64,000 nucleotides of DNA from Elephas maximus indicus (Eukaryota; Chordata; Mammalia; Proboscidea; Elephantidae). Under the pieces are notes generated by a model. The model saw nothing but the letters and a program-made list of their open reading frames with translations, made no database searches and was not told the origin of the DNA. The translations under genes and the position numbers were made by a program. Positions 1 through 11,190 of this stretch are shown here, in pieces. Each line of letters opens with the position of its first letter. Position 1 is the first letter of the stretch. The stretch is taken from positions 41,578,608 through 41,642,607 of the forward strand of contig NC_064824.1 of NCBI RefSeq assembly GCF_024166365.1. Reading direction: 5' to 3'.

Positions 1-610
1 TTCTTTTTCCTTTTTTGATATGTGCATTTATTGCTATAAATTCTCCTCTGATTACTGCTTTGGCTGTGGCACAAAGGTTTTGGTTATGTTGTGCTTTCAT
101 TCCCATTTGATTCTAAGAATTTTTTACTTTCATTTAAAATTTTTTCTATCAGCTAATAGTTTTTAACTAATGTGTTATTCACTTTCCATGTATTTTATTT
201 TTCTATGTTCTTTCTGTTATTGACTTCTAGTTTTATAGCATTATGACCAGAGAAGATGCTTTGTAATATTTCAATATTTTTTAATTTATTAAAGCTTGTT
301 TTGTTGCCTAATATATGGTCTATTCTGAAGAATGATCCATGTGCATTGGAGAAGATGTGTACTGTGCTGCTGTTACATGGTATGTTCTGTATAAGTCTAT
401 GAGATCAAGTTAATACACTGAGTTATTTAGATCTTCTGTATCTTTGTTGAGTGTCTTTCTAATTGTTCTGTCCATCAATGAAAGTGGTGTGGTAAAGTCT
501 CCTACTATTATTGTAGAACTGCCTATTTTTCTTTTCAATTCTGTTAACATTTTTTCATGTATTTTGGAACTGTGTCATTGGGTGCCTAAATATTATGGTT
601 ATGTCCTCTT
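1..610 (-). mobile_element. L1 LINE, ORF2 endonuclease region (antisense)
   Basis: Read on the minus strand, this is the region just downstream of the start of L1 ORF2. It is continuous in L1 order with 1884-5049 and was separated from it by the RTE at 611-1873. Phrases such as ttatggtctattctgaagaa and ctattattgtagaactg are characteristic of the antisense of old mammalian L1 ORF2. No open frame survives. The window edge cuts the element, so the rest of ORF2 should lie to the left of base 1. The family is recognised by similarity; the subfamily is not assigned. Confidence 0.8.
601..610. repeat. Left target-site duplication of RTE copy 1
   Basis: atgtcctctt matches atgccctctt at 1874-1883 with one mismatch. 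Both copies fit the interrupted L1 sequence, so this is a target-site duplication made when the RTE entered the L1. Confidence 0.6.
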
Positions 611-1873
611 ATTTTGCTGAAGATAATTCAAAAATGGTGGTAACAGTAAATCAACAGAGAACTGCCAGAAATTCAACCAGGATTCAGAATAGGATGTGGA
701 ATGAGGGATATCATTGCTGACGTCAGATGTACCTTGGCTGAAAGCAGAGAATACCAGAAAGATATTCATTTGTGTTTTATTGACTGTGCAAGGACATTTA
801 ACTGTGTGGATTGTAACAAATTATGGGTAACATTACGAAGAATGGGAATTCCAGAATATTTAATTGTGCTCAAGTGGAACCTGGACATAGACAAAGAAGC
901 AGTCATTAATTCAAACAGAATTACAGGATACTGTGTGGTTTAAACTCAAGAAAGTTGTGCATCAGGGTTGCATCCTTTCATCATAATGATTCAATCTGTA
1001 TGCTGAGCAAATAATCCAAAAAGCTAGTCTATATGAAAAAGAACATGACATCAGGATTGGAGGAAGATTCATTAACAACCTGCAAATATGCTGATGACAC
1101 AACCTTGCCTGCTGAAAGAGAAGAGGACTTGAAGCACTTACTGATGAATATCAAAGACCACAGCCTTCAGTATGGATTTCACCTCAGCATAAAACAAAAA
1201 TCCTTACAACTGGATCAATAAGCAACATCACAATAAACAGAACAAATACTGAAGTTATCAAGGATTTCATTTTACTTAGATCCACAATCTGGAAGCAGCA
1301 GTCAAGAAATCAAATGATGTATGGCATTGGGTAAACCTTCTGCAAAAGACCTCTTTAAAGTATTGAAAAGCAAAGATGTCACCTTGAGGACTAGAGTATG
1401 CCTGATCCAATCTATGGTATTTTCAATTGCCTCATATGCTTGCAAAAGCTGGACAACGAGTAAGGGAGACCGATGAATGCTTGATGCCTTTGAATTACTG
1501 TGCTGGCAAAGAATATTGACTATATCATGGTTTGCCAGAAGAATGAATAAATCTGTCTTGGAATAAGTACATCTAGAATGCTCCTTAGAAGTGAGAATGA
1601 CAAAACTTTGTCTCACATACTTTGGACATTTTATCAGGAGGGACCATTCCTCGGAGAAGGACATTATGCTCAGTAAAGTAGAAAAAAAAAAAAGGGTCAG
1701 CAAAAAGTAGGAAGATCCTCAACAAGATGGATTGACACAGTGGCTGCAATGATGGGCTCAAATATAGCAACAATTTTGAGCATGGCATGGATCCAGGCAG
1801 TGTTTCATTCTGTTGTACATAGGTTTCCTATGAATTGGAATTAACTCAAAAACACCTAACAACAGCAACAACA
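611..1873 (+). mobile_element. RTE-clade LINE copy 1, 5'-truncated (RT to 3' end)
   Basis: This is a BovB/RTE-like non-LTR retrotransposon fragment covering the reverse transcriptase core and the 3' end. Frame pieces at 701-943 and 1033-1221 carry RT motif A (CFIDCARTF) and the catalytic YADD box (KYADDTTL), the signatures of a LINE reverse transcriptase. The frame is broken between and after these pieces. The 3' end reads into a short CAA-rich tail near 1855-1873, as RTE elements do. It is flanked by a 10-bp duplication of L1 sequence, so it is younger than the L1 it sits in. The endonuclease half is missing. It is not functional. Confidence 0.85.
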
Positions 1874-1883
1874 ATGCCCTCTT
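1874..1883. repeat. Right target-site duplication of RTE copy 1
   Basis: atgccctctt is the partner of the copy at 601-610. The L1 antisense resumes directly after it. Confidence 0.6.
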
Positions 1884-2240
1884 GTTAATTTAATCCTTTA
1901 CTCACTATATAATGCCCTTCCTTGTCTTTAATACTGGATTTTGACTCAAAGTCTATTTTGTCAGAGATTATTATTGTCACTCCTGCTCTCTTTTGGTTAC
2001 TTTTTGCATAATATAATTTCTTCCATCCTTTGATTTTTAACCTATTTATGCTTGTATCGAAGGTGTGTGTCTTGTAGGCAACATACTGATGGGGACTTGT
2101 TTTTTCAATACATTCTGCCACTCTCTGTTCCTTGATGGTTCATTTAAACCACTTATATTCAGTGTGATTATCTATAAGTATGAATTTATTGCTGCCATTT
2201 TGTTATGGTTTTTATTGTGCTGTTTACAGTTTCTTTGTTT
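1884..2240 (-). mobile_element. L1 LINE, start of ORF2 (endonuclease N-terminus)
   Basis: The minus-strand frame 2121-1885 contains NRLKIKGWKKLYYAKSN and then DKEGHYIVSKG, which align with the apurinic-endonuclease domain at the start of L1 ORF2. In a second frame just upstream (about 2200-2140) ITLNISGLNEP matches the extreme N-terminus of ORF2. A frameshift therefore separates the start from the rest. The domain nicks target DNA during retrotransposition; here it is a dead remnant. Confidence 0.8.
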
Positions 2241-3600
2241 CACTTAATTTTCTATGCTCTTTCTGTTTATAGATTTTCTCTTCATGTCCTTCATTGTTGA
2301 TTTTACATTTTCTGAGTCTTTTTTTTATTTTCTTCTTTATTTGGTGAGTAGATTTATTAATTTTCTTTGTGGTTACTCTGAAATTTAACTTTCTCTTCCG
2401 AAGTTTAAAATAGTCTGTAATATCTTGATATTGGCTCAACTTCCTCTCTATATGAAAGTTCTATAATTACAAAATTTATTTCCCCCTTTTTGTTTTTAAG
2501 TTGTCATCATTTACAGATTGACATCTCTGTTTCCCTGTTTTCAGTTTTATTTTGCTTTTGAGAATTCTTTATCTGAATTGGTACCTGGTTGATGCTATCA
2601 TGTGTCTTCATCTCAGATTGTTGACTGATGTTATTCATTCTCTGTCTGAAGGGCTCTCTTTATTATTTCTTGTAAGATTGGTCTGATTTTTACAAATTCC
2701 CTTAATTTCTGTTTATCTGGGAATGTCTTAATTTTGCCACCATATACCATGTTTGAAAGACAGTTTTGCTGGATTTACGATTCTTGGTTATCAATTCTTT
2801 TCTTTCAGGGTTTTATATATGTCATCCCATTGCTTTCTTGCCTGCATGAGTTCTGCTGAGAAATCAGAGCTTAGTATTGTTGCTGCCCATTTGTAGGTGA
2901 TATTTCATTTTTCATGAGCTGTTCTCAGATTTCTTTCCTTATCTTTGGTTATGGAAAATTTGTTTATGATATGCATTGGTAACTTTCTTTTGGGGTCTAT
3001 CCTGTATGGAGTTCATTGAGCTTCTTGTACGGAAATTTTCTTGTCTTTCATGATATTAGGGGAGTTTTCTACCAACAAACCTTCAACAATTCTCACTGCA
3101 TTTTTTTTTTTAATCCCCGTGTTCTGGAATTCCAATTATGCATAAATTATTCCTTTTGATAGTGTCTTACATAATTCTTAGGTTTTCTTCATTGTTTTTC
3201 TGGTTGTTTCTCAAATTAGGATCAAGGGATTTGCCCTTTATTTCACAGATTCTTCCTTCCATTGATTCAATTCTACTTCTGTTGAGTTATAAATTTCTGA
3301 TATTTTATTGTTAATCTTCTGGATTTCTAGTTGTTGTTTTTGTATGTTTTTTAATTGTCTGTTTATTCTGTCATTTTGTTCTCATATTGTTTTCCTGAAT
3401 TCTTCTAGGGTTTTGTATTTTCCTTGATCTCTTTGAGGATCTTATATATAAATCTTTTGAATTCTTTGTCAGGTAGTTATATTACTATTTCTTCCTCAAG
3501 AAGACTTTTTCCCCTTTATTTTGCTCACTTTTTTGAGCCATCTTATTCTTTCTGTTCATATGATTTGTTATCTGCTATCTTCGAGGCATTAAGTTTAATG
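2241..3600 (-). mobile_element. L1 LINE, ORF1 region (antisense)
   Basis: Lying between the ORF2 start and the GC-richer leader, this AT-rich stretch occupies the ORF1 position of an old L1. In plus orientation it shows the T-rich vocabulary typical of antisense L1/HAL1 ORF1 (for example attgaattctttgtcagg near 3456, and tcatcccattgctttc near 2822). No long minus-strand frame remains, so the RNA-binding ORF1 protein is not encoded. Whether this is L1 proper or a HAL1-like relative cannot be decided by eye. Confidence 0.6.
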
Positions 3601-5049
3601 CTAGCAGTTAGTGCATTCTCTGGAGGTCAGTGCAGAATGTTTCCATATCTGCTGCAAGGGAGTGCTACCCAAATGGATGGGGTAAGACTGCAGTGCATGC
3701 ACGAATTGGCTTCTTAGTAGGTGATAAGGTCTCAGTAGGCTTCAGTGCAAGTGACGATGGCCTGCCAGAATTGTTTGGGTTTGGGATGTGTGCTATTGCA
3801 GCTGGGTGGACATTAGAGGAGGGCACTGGGATCTCCTGTTTGTCGTTTGGCAGAGGTGTAACTAGTACCTATCAGGTTGTGACTGGTAGTGCTGGTAAAG
3901 TGATGTGTCTGTCAGGCCAGTCACCTGCGGTTGATGCAGGAAGTGTGCTCTTACTGATCACTGGGTTGGGTGCTATGTGTGTGCAGTGCCAGATGCCAGG
4001 TGATCAGGGTGAGGGTGCAGTGGTCACTCATCACCAGGTGGGTGTCAAGAGATCTCACACCACAGGTCATTGGGTAGGCTAGACGGCACAGGGGTGGTTG
4101 GAGGAGTGGGCATAAGACTCTGGTTGCAGGTCTGACAACATGTGAGCTTGCGCTGCAGATTGCTGGCAGGTGTGGCTGAATGGGAATGGGTGAATATTGT
4201 CATGAGCCTCTAGTTGCAGGTTTTCCGATGGGAAAGTATAAGCCTCAGGTTACCAGTGGCCATGGCTGTGCAGGGATGATTAGAGCAGACTCAAGAACCT
4301 GGTCACAGGCCTGCTGGCTTGGAAGTGCATGTGCCGTGGATCACCGTGTCGGGGTGGAGGTGAGCTCATCACTGGTCACTGGGAGGGCAGAGGGGTGTGT
4401 TCCCCCAGTCTTTGGTGTGGGTGTTGGGGCCCTCCCCACAGCACAGCTGGCAGCCAGGACCCAGCCCCAACCAAATGAGAGGAGTGGGGGCTACCCAGAA
4501 TCTGGTTGGATGGGGATCTCCAGCTACCAATCCAAGGATCCTCCACTCACTAGCACCACTTGCCCAAATGATCAGAGACTGCCACTGGTGAGTAGTTCTG
4601 TCCCTATTTTCTGGTTCCCTTCCTGCTCTATTTTTGCCTGTATCCCTAGGGTTCTCACTCGCCTTTTTGCACTTTCCCTTCTTAGATCTAGTTCATGTTC
4701 TGCCCACGTTGCTTTGCTCTGGGTTTGTCTAAACAGTGTCTGTTTCCACTATTGGAGCTTACATGGAGTTGCCTTTTTGTACTTCTCACCCAGGAATGCT
4801 GCTTGCTTTGCCTCCAGTGGCCACACTGTTCTGAGTCAGATAGTAGGGTACCTACAGTTCATAAATCTCCTTGTTCATTGTTTACATTCAGTTTCTTGTT
4901 CCCTTTAGTGTTCTAATTCTTCATGCTTCTGTTTGCTGTTCTAGGTGCCCAGATTGTCACCTGTATCTGTTTCACTTTGTTTCTTGTTTTTTTTTTGCTG
5001 CAGGGAGATGGCAAGGTGTGTGTGACTAAGCCACCATCTTGAGCTGTAA
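3600..5049 (-). mobile_element. L1 LINE, 5' untranslated leader (antisense)
   Basis: This stretch is clearly GC-richer than its surroundings and follows the ORF1 region in the right order for an L1 5'UTR, which would hold the internal promoter. It contains loosely repeated units: ctctggttgcaggt at 4118-4131 recurs with one change at 4208-4221. The end at 5030-5049, read on the minus strand, contains caagatggtggctta, the kind of aagatgg start seen at L1 5' ends. Plus-strand ORFs here are chance products of the GC content. Boundary accuracy is about 20 bases. Confidence 0.6.
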
Positions 5050-5830
5050 CCCACATCAAATCTATTCTTGAGATGGTCTCTAAATTCAGGTGAGATATAC
5101 TAAAGGCCATACTTTGGCTCTTGTGGACTTCTTAATAATTTCCTTCAGCTTCAACTTGAACTTGCACATGTGCAATTGATGGTCTGTTCTGCAGTTGGCC
5201 CCTAGCCTTATTCTGACTAATGATATTGAGCTTCTCCATCATCTCTTTCCACAGATGTAGTCAATTTAATTCTCGTGTATTCCTTTTGGTGAGGTCCACA
5301 TGTATAGTTGCTGTTTATGTTGTTGAAAAAGGTATGTTCAATGAATAGGTCACGGGACTTACAAAATTCTATCACATGACATCTAGTGTTGTTACTATCA
5401 CAAAGGCCATATTTTCCAGTTACAGATCCTTCTTTTTTCAACTTTTGCATTCCAATCACCGGTAATTATCAAAGCATCTTGATTACATGTTTGATCAATT
5501 TCAGAATGCAGAAGTTGGTAAAAATCTTCAGTTTCTTCTTCTTTGGCATTAGTGATTGGTGCTTAAACATGAATAATAGTCATATTAATTCATCTTCCCT
5601 GTAGGCGCATGGATATTATCCTATCACTGACAGCGTTGTACTTCAGGATAGATCTTGCAATTTTCTTTTTGACAATGAATGCAATGCCATTCTTTTTTTA
5701 ATTTGTCATTCCTGGCATAGTAGACCACATGATTGTCCAATTCAAAATAGCTAATACAAGTCCATTTCAGTTCACTAATGCTAGGATATCTATCTTTGAG
5801 CATTCTGTTTCATTTTTGATGATTTCCAAT
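5050..5830 (-). mobile_element. RTE LINE copy 2, endonuclease domain fragment
   Basis: This aligns throughout with the endonuclease part of the fuller RTE at 44969-48598 (same strand). The minus-strand frame 5459-5217 carries VTGKYGLCDSNNTRCHVIEF and later HTFFNNINSNYTCGP, corresponding to the central endonuclease. The downstream RT half is missing: at about 5050 the sequence passes abruptly into the 5' end of the L1. The simplest reading is that the L1 inserted into this RTE, with the remainder beyond the left edge of the window. The first part of the endonuclease and the 5'UTR are also absent. Confidence 0.75.
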
Positions 5831-8800
5831 GTTTGGCTCATGAGGGGTGCTCGATAAATGGTGGCAATAGAGTGGTAGTAATTTATTATGGTTATTATTA
5901 TAACATGGACTCAGTTCTTAATTCATGCACAATCGATAGTTAAAATATATTTTATTTTATATAATGTATAATAATAATAATGAAGTATCAATAACTAATA
6001 AATAAGTAGAATAGATTTGGATGACTGTGATATATGTACTTAATGTACACTGAAACAGATATTTTATTCTCCATTTCACTGGTAATATAGATGAACCTCA
6101 AGAGAAAGTTACGATCATTTCTATGACAAATTATCAGTAATACTTAGGTGAAAAGCAAAGTCCTGTGGGTTGACTTTATGACTAAAAATCCTTTGTATCA
6201 ATAAAATAATGCTAATACCTTAGATAGTAAAATAACTATAGTGTAATTATTTCTTCATTCATTTTAGGATGTTTTCATTTGAAAGAACATTACATGGCTA
6301 ACTAGAATAATGGTCCTGTGTACATAGAACCAAACTGTCTTGTAAAAGGGAAAGAAAAGATAGTCATCTCCCAGCTGACTGTGGCATCATTCATGGTAGA
6401 TAGTCACGAATGATGCCACAAATGTATATACTTAGCAACATCTGGATATTTTGAATGAGATACATACAATATTTGGATGGCAAAAAACATTGTTCTGTTT
6501 TCGTAGACATAACAGGGCATTTTTCATAGGTTACCCAAAATATGTGATGTAACGTAGCATGTGAAAGATATACTGTGGCATTGCTTTAATTCGTGTCTTC
6601 ACTTGCCAGGCATGAACGTAACTTTAGTTTCTGAGATGTATGGATTTCTAAACCTCCAACTATGCCAGCAAAGTGGACTTTTGATTCTGTTCTGGCAGCC
6701 TAAATCACCATAAGCCCACGGCTGAAAGAGGCACGAAGACTTGCAGAGAAAAACAGCGTTGATGGGACTCCATAGAAATTCATGCTGCGCCTGTTCTCAA
6801 AAATAAAGTTTCCTGTCTTCACAGCTTGTAATGTATAACCTTTCACTGATACTAAATTTCTTGATTATTAAAAAAAGGAAGAGCTATGCAAATATACAGG
6901 GAAACAAGGTACCTGTAATACCTCCTGTTGAAAGTTGCATTACTTATTCCAGTTGAATAAGTTTATATTGGATAAATTTAGTCCAAAGTGAAAACTCTAT
7001 TTCCAGCAGAGTATTAAAGATGTTTTACTAAAACACACTTAAGCAAATGCATTTTGATAACTTGTAAGGAAGTGACACACAGCTCTCTTTGTGGAAGTTC
7101 AATAAATTGTGTTATCGGCAGCTGAAAAAAGATGTTCTCCGTCTGATTTACACTCATAGATTTGCGTTGACTTCATTTCAGATGCATGGAATGCACAGCA
7201 GACATCGTTAAATATGACTTTTGAATGATATCTAACAAGAGAAAGTAACTTTTTCTTTCCTGTTCAGTAGTTAGCCGTGCTACTGAAACTCCATCTACTC
7301 ACCCAGGAACTGTACTTTTACATGAAGTACATGAAAGTCTAAGACAGTGGAATTGCACCTTCAACTGGCCTCACTCCACCTTCTAGGATCCAGAAAGCTT
7401 TCAAATCCACCTTGAGCCCAGGCAGTGGCAAAGGGGGAGAGGAATTGAAGAAGCAAAAATAAATATTAAAGTACATAAGAATTGAATATTACCTATTTAA
7501 ATAGCAATTATGCAGTTGAAAACAAGATCATCACACCTGTACAAGAAAAGGCATGCAAGCCCAAAACATCTGTTTGGATCCACCTGCCAGGCACCTGTTT
7601 TGCTGTTTCAATGCCATTTGATTGCTGGAGATGTAGAGGCTCTTCTGAGGTAATGAGTGATTTTACATTATGCATGATTGAAAACAGGTGTTCTGCTGTG
7701 CTACAATTCTACGCATGAATAATTCAGTTTGTTTGGAGCAAGATCTTTAAAAGAAGTACTGCATGGGCTTTATTATTTCTATAAACATGAAGGTTATTTT
7801 TTTTCAATGTACAACGATTGTTCCTTTTCAGCCAGCTTGTTTATGGCAATTTTTGTGTAATTTTATGGATGAGGAATAATATCTTGAAAGGTAAAATTGA
7901 TCATACTTAAAACATATGAGAAGTAAAATTGGAAGGTCTGTTAGCAAAAGGAAAAACGGTATTAAAATTCAATGTTCTAAGTGAAAATGCCTGATTATTT
8001 CCTTCCTGCTTTGCCTGCTTTTTTTGATGGTAACAAAACATTCGTCTGAGAGCTATAATTAGGGAGGGGTGAACTATTTGGGAAAATAGAGAAATTGTTT
8101 TGCATCTCAGCCCAAACACCAAGCCGAGCCCAGACTTCCTTAAAGACAGAGCTGAGTGTTAGTCAGCAGCCTTTGCCTTTTATCTTGATATCATGACTTC
8201 GCACCCTCTTGTAATCCACTGCAGGACACTGCTGATGGAGACTATCACTTTTGCTCCAATTTCCACTTAACGCTTTGTCTCCCCTGGTTTTCTGCAGTCA
8301 AAAGTGTTATCAGAATGTTGTATTTCAAACACAAGGAAAATCCCCAAACTCCCAACCTTAACTTCAGAACCTCATTGAACAAGGCACAAGATTTTGTTCT
8401 CTTAGAGACTTCTGCTCTTGGACAAAAGACACTGTAGTAGTTTTAAATTACCTAACCCTGAGTCTTGAAAATTTCTGAGTGTAAGGAATAGACAACATTT
8501 TAACTAATACTGTATTTTTTTATAATTAATAGAAGAACAAAGGATTTTAATTATAATCATAATAACTTTGCTGTTACTAATTTACATTTGCTGAGTGCTT
8601 CATAACATATAGCTCACGATCTATGAGGGTTATTGACACATAATAATCCTTTCCTAAAATATACCAACTCGGCAAGTAGTCAACTCTGAGATTTGAGGTT
8701 TGGCTATCTTCCCTCTTTGTGAGAGCTGTGGGGAGCTTCACAGCAGATCTATTATTGAAAAGCTTTCTAGTTAGAAGTAGATCCTAAGACAGGTTCTTCA

Positions 8801-9335
8801 TGTGCGGAGCTACACGTGAAGAAAGCCACACACACACACACGCAAAGACGAATTTGGCAGGAAGGCAAACATTTTCATTGCCGTGGACGTAGAGAATTGA
8901 CCTGCTACCCTTCCATAGGGATAAGGTTGAGATGCAGGCCTGTACAAGGCCTCACCAAATAGGTGTTGGACTCAGAAACTCAGAGAATCAATTTGAAGTA
9001 GGAGTTCAGGGGCTCAGGAATCTGGACTAAGAGGTTTAAGTAACAAGAAGAATTGTTGAACAGGTAATCCTGCCTTAGCTTAAAAATGTCTTTTTTCTTT
9101 CTATAAAAGTTAAGATAATAAAGCCTTCTCCCTCTGATAATTGGCTAAATATTTATAGTCTCCTTTTTACTACATAACACTGATGGACACCTAAAGTATT
9201 AAGTTAATTCATATGAAATTGCAATTTTTATATGTCAAAACTGGTTCAATATTAGACATTTTGTATGACTCAGTCTATCTGTGTTAATGATCCATTAGTT
9301 TGAGACACCACGTATTCTTAGGTACAATAAAATAT
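5831..9335. other. No gene or clear repeat recognised
   Basis: About 3.5 kb without a recognisable transposon or exon. It contains an inverted repeat at 6380-6420, a short CA run near 8829-8842, and four CACCTG/CAGGTG E-boxes between 7534 and 7690. A weak MIR-like antisense match near 8570-8700 is too eroded to call. Short ORFs at 7482-7718 and 8122-7907 have no protein-like features. Confidence 0.5.
6380..6420. repeat. Perfect 13-bp inverted repeat (hairpin potential)
   Basis: tgtggcatcattc at 6380-6392 and its exact reverse complement at 6408-6420 are separated by a 15-base loop. It lies outside any recognised transposon. It could form a stem-loop in RNA or a cruciform in DNA, or it may be chance; no function is claimed. 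Confidence 0.8.
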
Positions 9336-9550
9336 GCAGCCCCGGTGGCACGGTGGTTAAGTGTTCAGCTGCTAACCAAAAGGTTGGAGATCGGAATCCA
9401 CCAGCCACTTCATGGGTGAAAGATGTGGCAGTCTGTTTCTATAAAGATTACAGCCTTGGCAACCCTAAGGGCCTTTCTATTCTGTCCTACAGAGTCTCTA
9501 TGAGTTGGAATCCACTCCATGGTAAGGGTTTTTTTTTTTTTTTTGGTCTG
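9336..9550 (+). mobile_element. Afrotherian tRNA-derived SINE (long form)
   Basis: The tRNA-like head (ccccggtggcacggtggtta) includes the A-box area, and a B-box-like segment follows near 9391-9404. The body has the extra cttcatgggtgaaagatgtgg block also seen in the copy at 56203. The tail gagtctctatgagttggaat and a T run at 9530-9544 complete it. Transcribed by RNA polymerase III when active; mobilised in trans. Confidence 0.85.
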
Positions 9551-9556
9551 TTTTTT

Positions 9557-9740
9557 GTGAGTCCCTGCATGGGGCAGTTAACTGCTAAGTGAAAGGTTTG
9601 TGGTTTGAACCAGAAGTGCCTAGGAAAAAAGGCCTGGCAACTTACTTCTGAAGAATCACTCTATGGAGCACAGTTCTACTCTGACACACGTGTGGTCACC
9701 ATGAGTCAGAGTCAACTCCATAGCAACTGGTTAGTGGTTC
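9557..9740 (+). mobile_element. Second SINE, tandem with the preceding one
   Basis: It starts gagtccctgcatggggcag and contains gtggtttgaacc as B box and caacttacttctgaagaatc in the body, marking an older, longer subfamily. It lies only a few bases after the T run of the SINE at 9336, same strand. The A box is degraded. Confidence 0.8.
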
Positions 9741-9837
9741 ATTGTATGAAATGTACAACTAGAAAGAAAAGTAATACCTTCTGAAAAAGTGAAATACAGA
9801 GACAAAGCATAACGAGTGCTCAATAACCACTTACAGT

Positions 9838-10212
9838 GAGAAGGTCTTGCATGATAAAGATTGGGAAATTCTCTACCTCATCTCAAGAGGTGGAGTCTAA
9901 TTACTCTCCCTGTAAATCTAGATGGTTGTTAATGAATTTCTTGACCAATAGATTGAAGCAGAGCCTTGAAGGTTTTATCTGGGCCTCTTGGAATAATAGC
10001 TATTATGATATTTTCCTTAAGAACCCAGCCATCATACTGTGAGAATATCCATGGTGAGATTGTGTCCAGGATAGGCATTCTGGTCAACAACATCAGCTGA
10101 GCTCGCTGCTGACTGCCAAATCGACGTTCAGTCCTAGAGGGAGCCAATTCAGATGTCCAGCCCAACTGAGTCTTCAAATGATTCCAGCCCCAGGCACCAC
10201 CTGACTGCAAAT
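9838..10212 (+). mobile_element. ERVL-MaLR (MLT1-like) LTR fragment
   Basis: It shows typical MaLR LTR wording: aggtggagtctaattactct, then cttgaccaatagattg, then cagcccaactgagtcttca. These LTRs are non-coding relics of an old endogenous retrovirus-like family. It stops before the polyA end. The family is recognised by eye; the exact subfamily is not assigned. Confidence 0.5.
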
Positions 10213-10239
10213 GCTTATTTGATTAAATATGGCTTCAAA

Positions 10240-10625
10240 TACTGTGATATTTTTCCCATTGAGAAGAAGGGTCTATTTTCTCTACTCTTGAATCTGGGTT
10301 TGCCATTGACTACTTTGAACAAGAGAACATGACAGAGGTAGTGCTGGACCTACTTCTAAAAGGAGTGCCAGTTTCTGCTTCTTCCCTCTTGGAATATTTG
10401 CTCTTAAAAGTCAGCTCCATGTGTAGAGAAGCAAGCAGAGATGGAGGGAAAGAGGTGCCGTGCCATATGAAGATTGCCCAGGAGCAGGAAAGAAGCTCAG
10501 AAGAGTCAAAAACTATCCTCCATAGCCAACAGACAGAGAAAGTCTTCCCGTAGAGCCAACAGCCTGAACTTGGACTTCTAATTCCCTAAACTGTGAAAAA
10601 ATAAATTTCTTTTTGTTAAAGCCAA
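10240..10625 (+). mobile_element. Second MaLR-type LTR fragment
   Basis: It opens with gaagaagggtctattttctc and ttgaatctgggtttgccatt, the LTR 5' part, passes through cttcttccctcttggaata, and ends with aaactgtgaaaaaataaatt, a MaLR-like end including an AATAAA signal. It is a different copy from the one at 9838 because the same 5' section appears again. Confidence 0.5.
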
Positions 10626-10631
10626 AAAAAT

Positions 10632-10975
10632 GTCAGCCGCTATGGAAGAAGTGAAACTATCTTAAGCCCTTTGTGCTGTGAGAATGCCAAGCCACATGGA
10701 GAGGCATTGAATGATGAAATACAATGTGGAGAAGGGGTGGGGGTGGGGGGACAAGAAGCTCCAATGCACCAGAAATGTGAATGAAGATGCCATCTTGAAA
10801 TTGATTCTCCAGTCTCTGCTGTTCCAATTGATGTCACATGAACCAGGAATGAACCTCCCAGCTAAGTCCTCCCTGAAATCCTGACCCTTCAAACTGTAAG
10901 TAAAATAAAATGGTTGCTTTTAGTTAATAAGTTTAGTGGAAATTTGTTATGAAGCAATAGATAATCAGAACTCTC
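10632..10975 (+). mobile_element. Third MaLR-type LTR fragment, 3' part
   Basis: It runs from tgtgctgtgagaatgccaag to the terminal segment gaagcaatagataatcagaa, a characteristic MLT1 LTR end, with an AATAAA-like stretch (aaaataaaatgg) near 10902. It may be the 3' half of the copy at 9838, split by the copy at 10240, or an independent insertion. Confidence 0.5.
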
Positions 10976-10989
10976 TCCAGTATATAATG

Positions 10990-11190
10990 CAGGTTCAGCC
11001 CTAAATAGGTATGTCAATTTGGGAAAATTACTTAACTTCTCAGCCTAAATTTTCTCATCACAAACATGAGATTGTGATAGAGTCTACCTCCAAGGGTTGT
11101 TGTGAGAATTAAAAATTGTCAAGTTTTCAGAACAGAGCCTGACACATACAAGCCCTCACAAATCGTTAGCCATCACAATTATTATTCAAG
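10990..11190 (+). mobile_element. MIR SINE
   Basis: The core MIR order is present: gggaaaattacttaacttct, then attttctcatc, then agggttgttgtgagaatt, then gcctgacacatac, and an ATT-rich end. It is an ancient mammalian tRNA-derived SINE, degraded. Confidence 0.75.

Noticed and set aside
3424..4908. Several plus-strand ORFs up to 242 codons
   Set aside because: They overlap in different frames inside the antisense L1 leader; the length follows from its GC content and no domain is seen.
9336..9420. Possible tRNA genes, because of A- and B-box-like sequences (also at the other SINE heads)
   Set aside because: The boxes belong to SINE heads repeated about twenty times with no tRNA cloverleaf.
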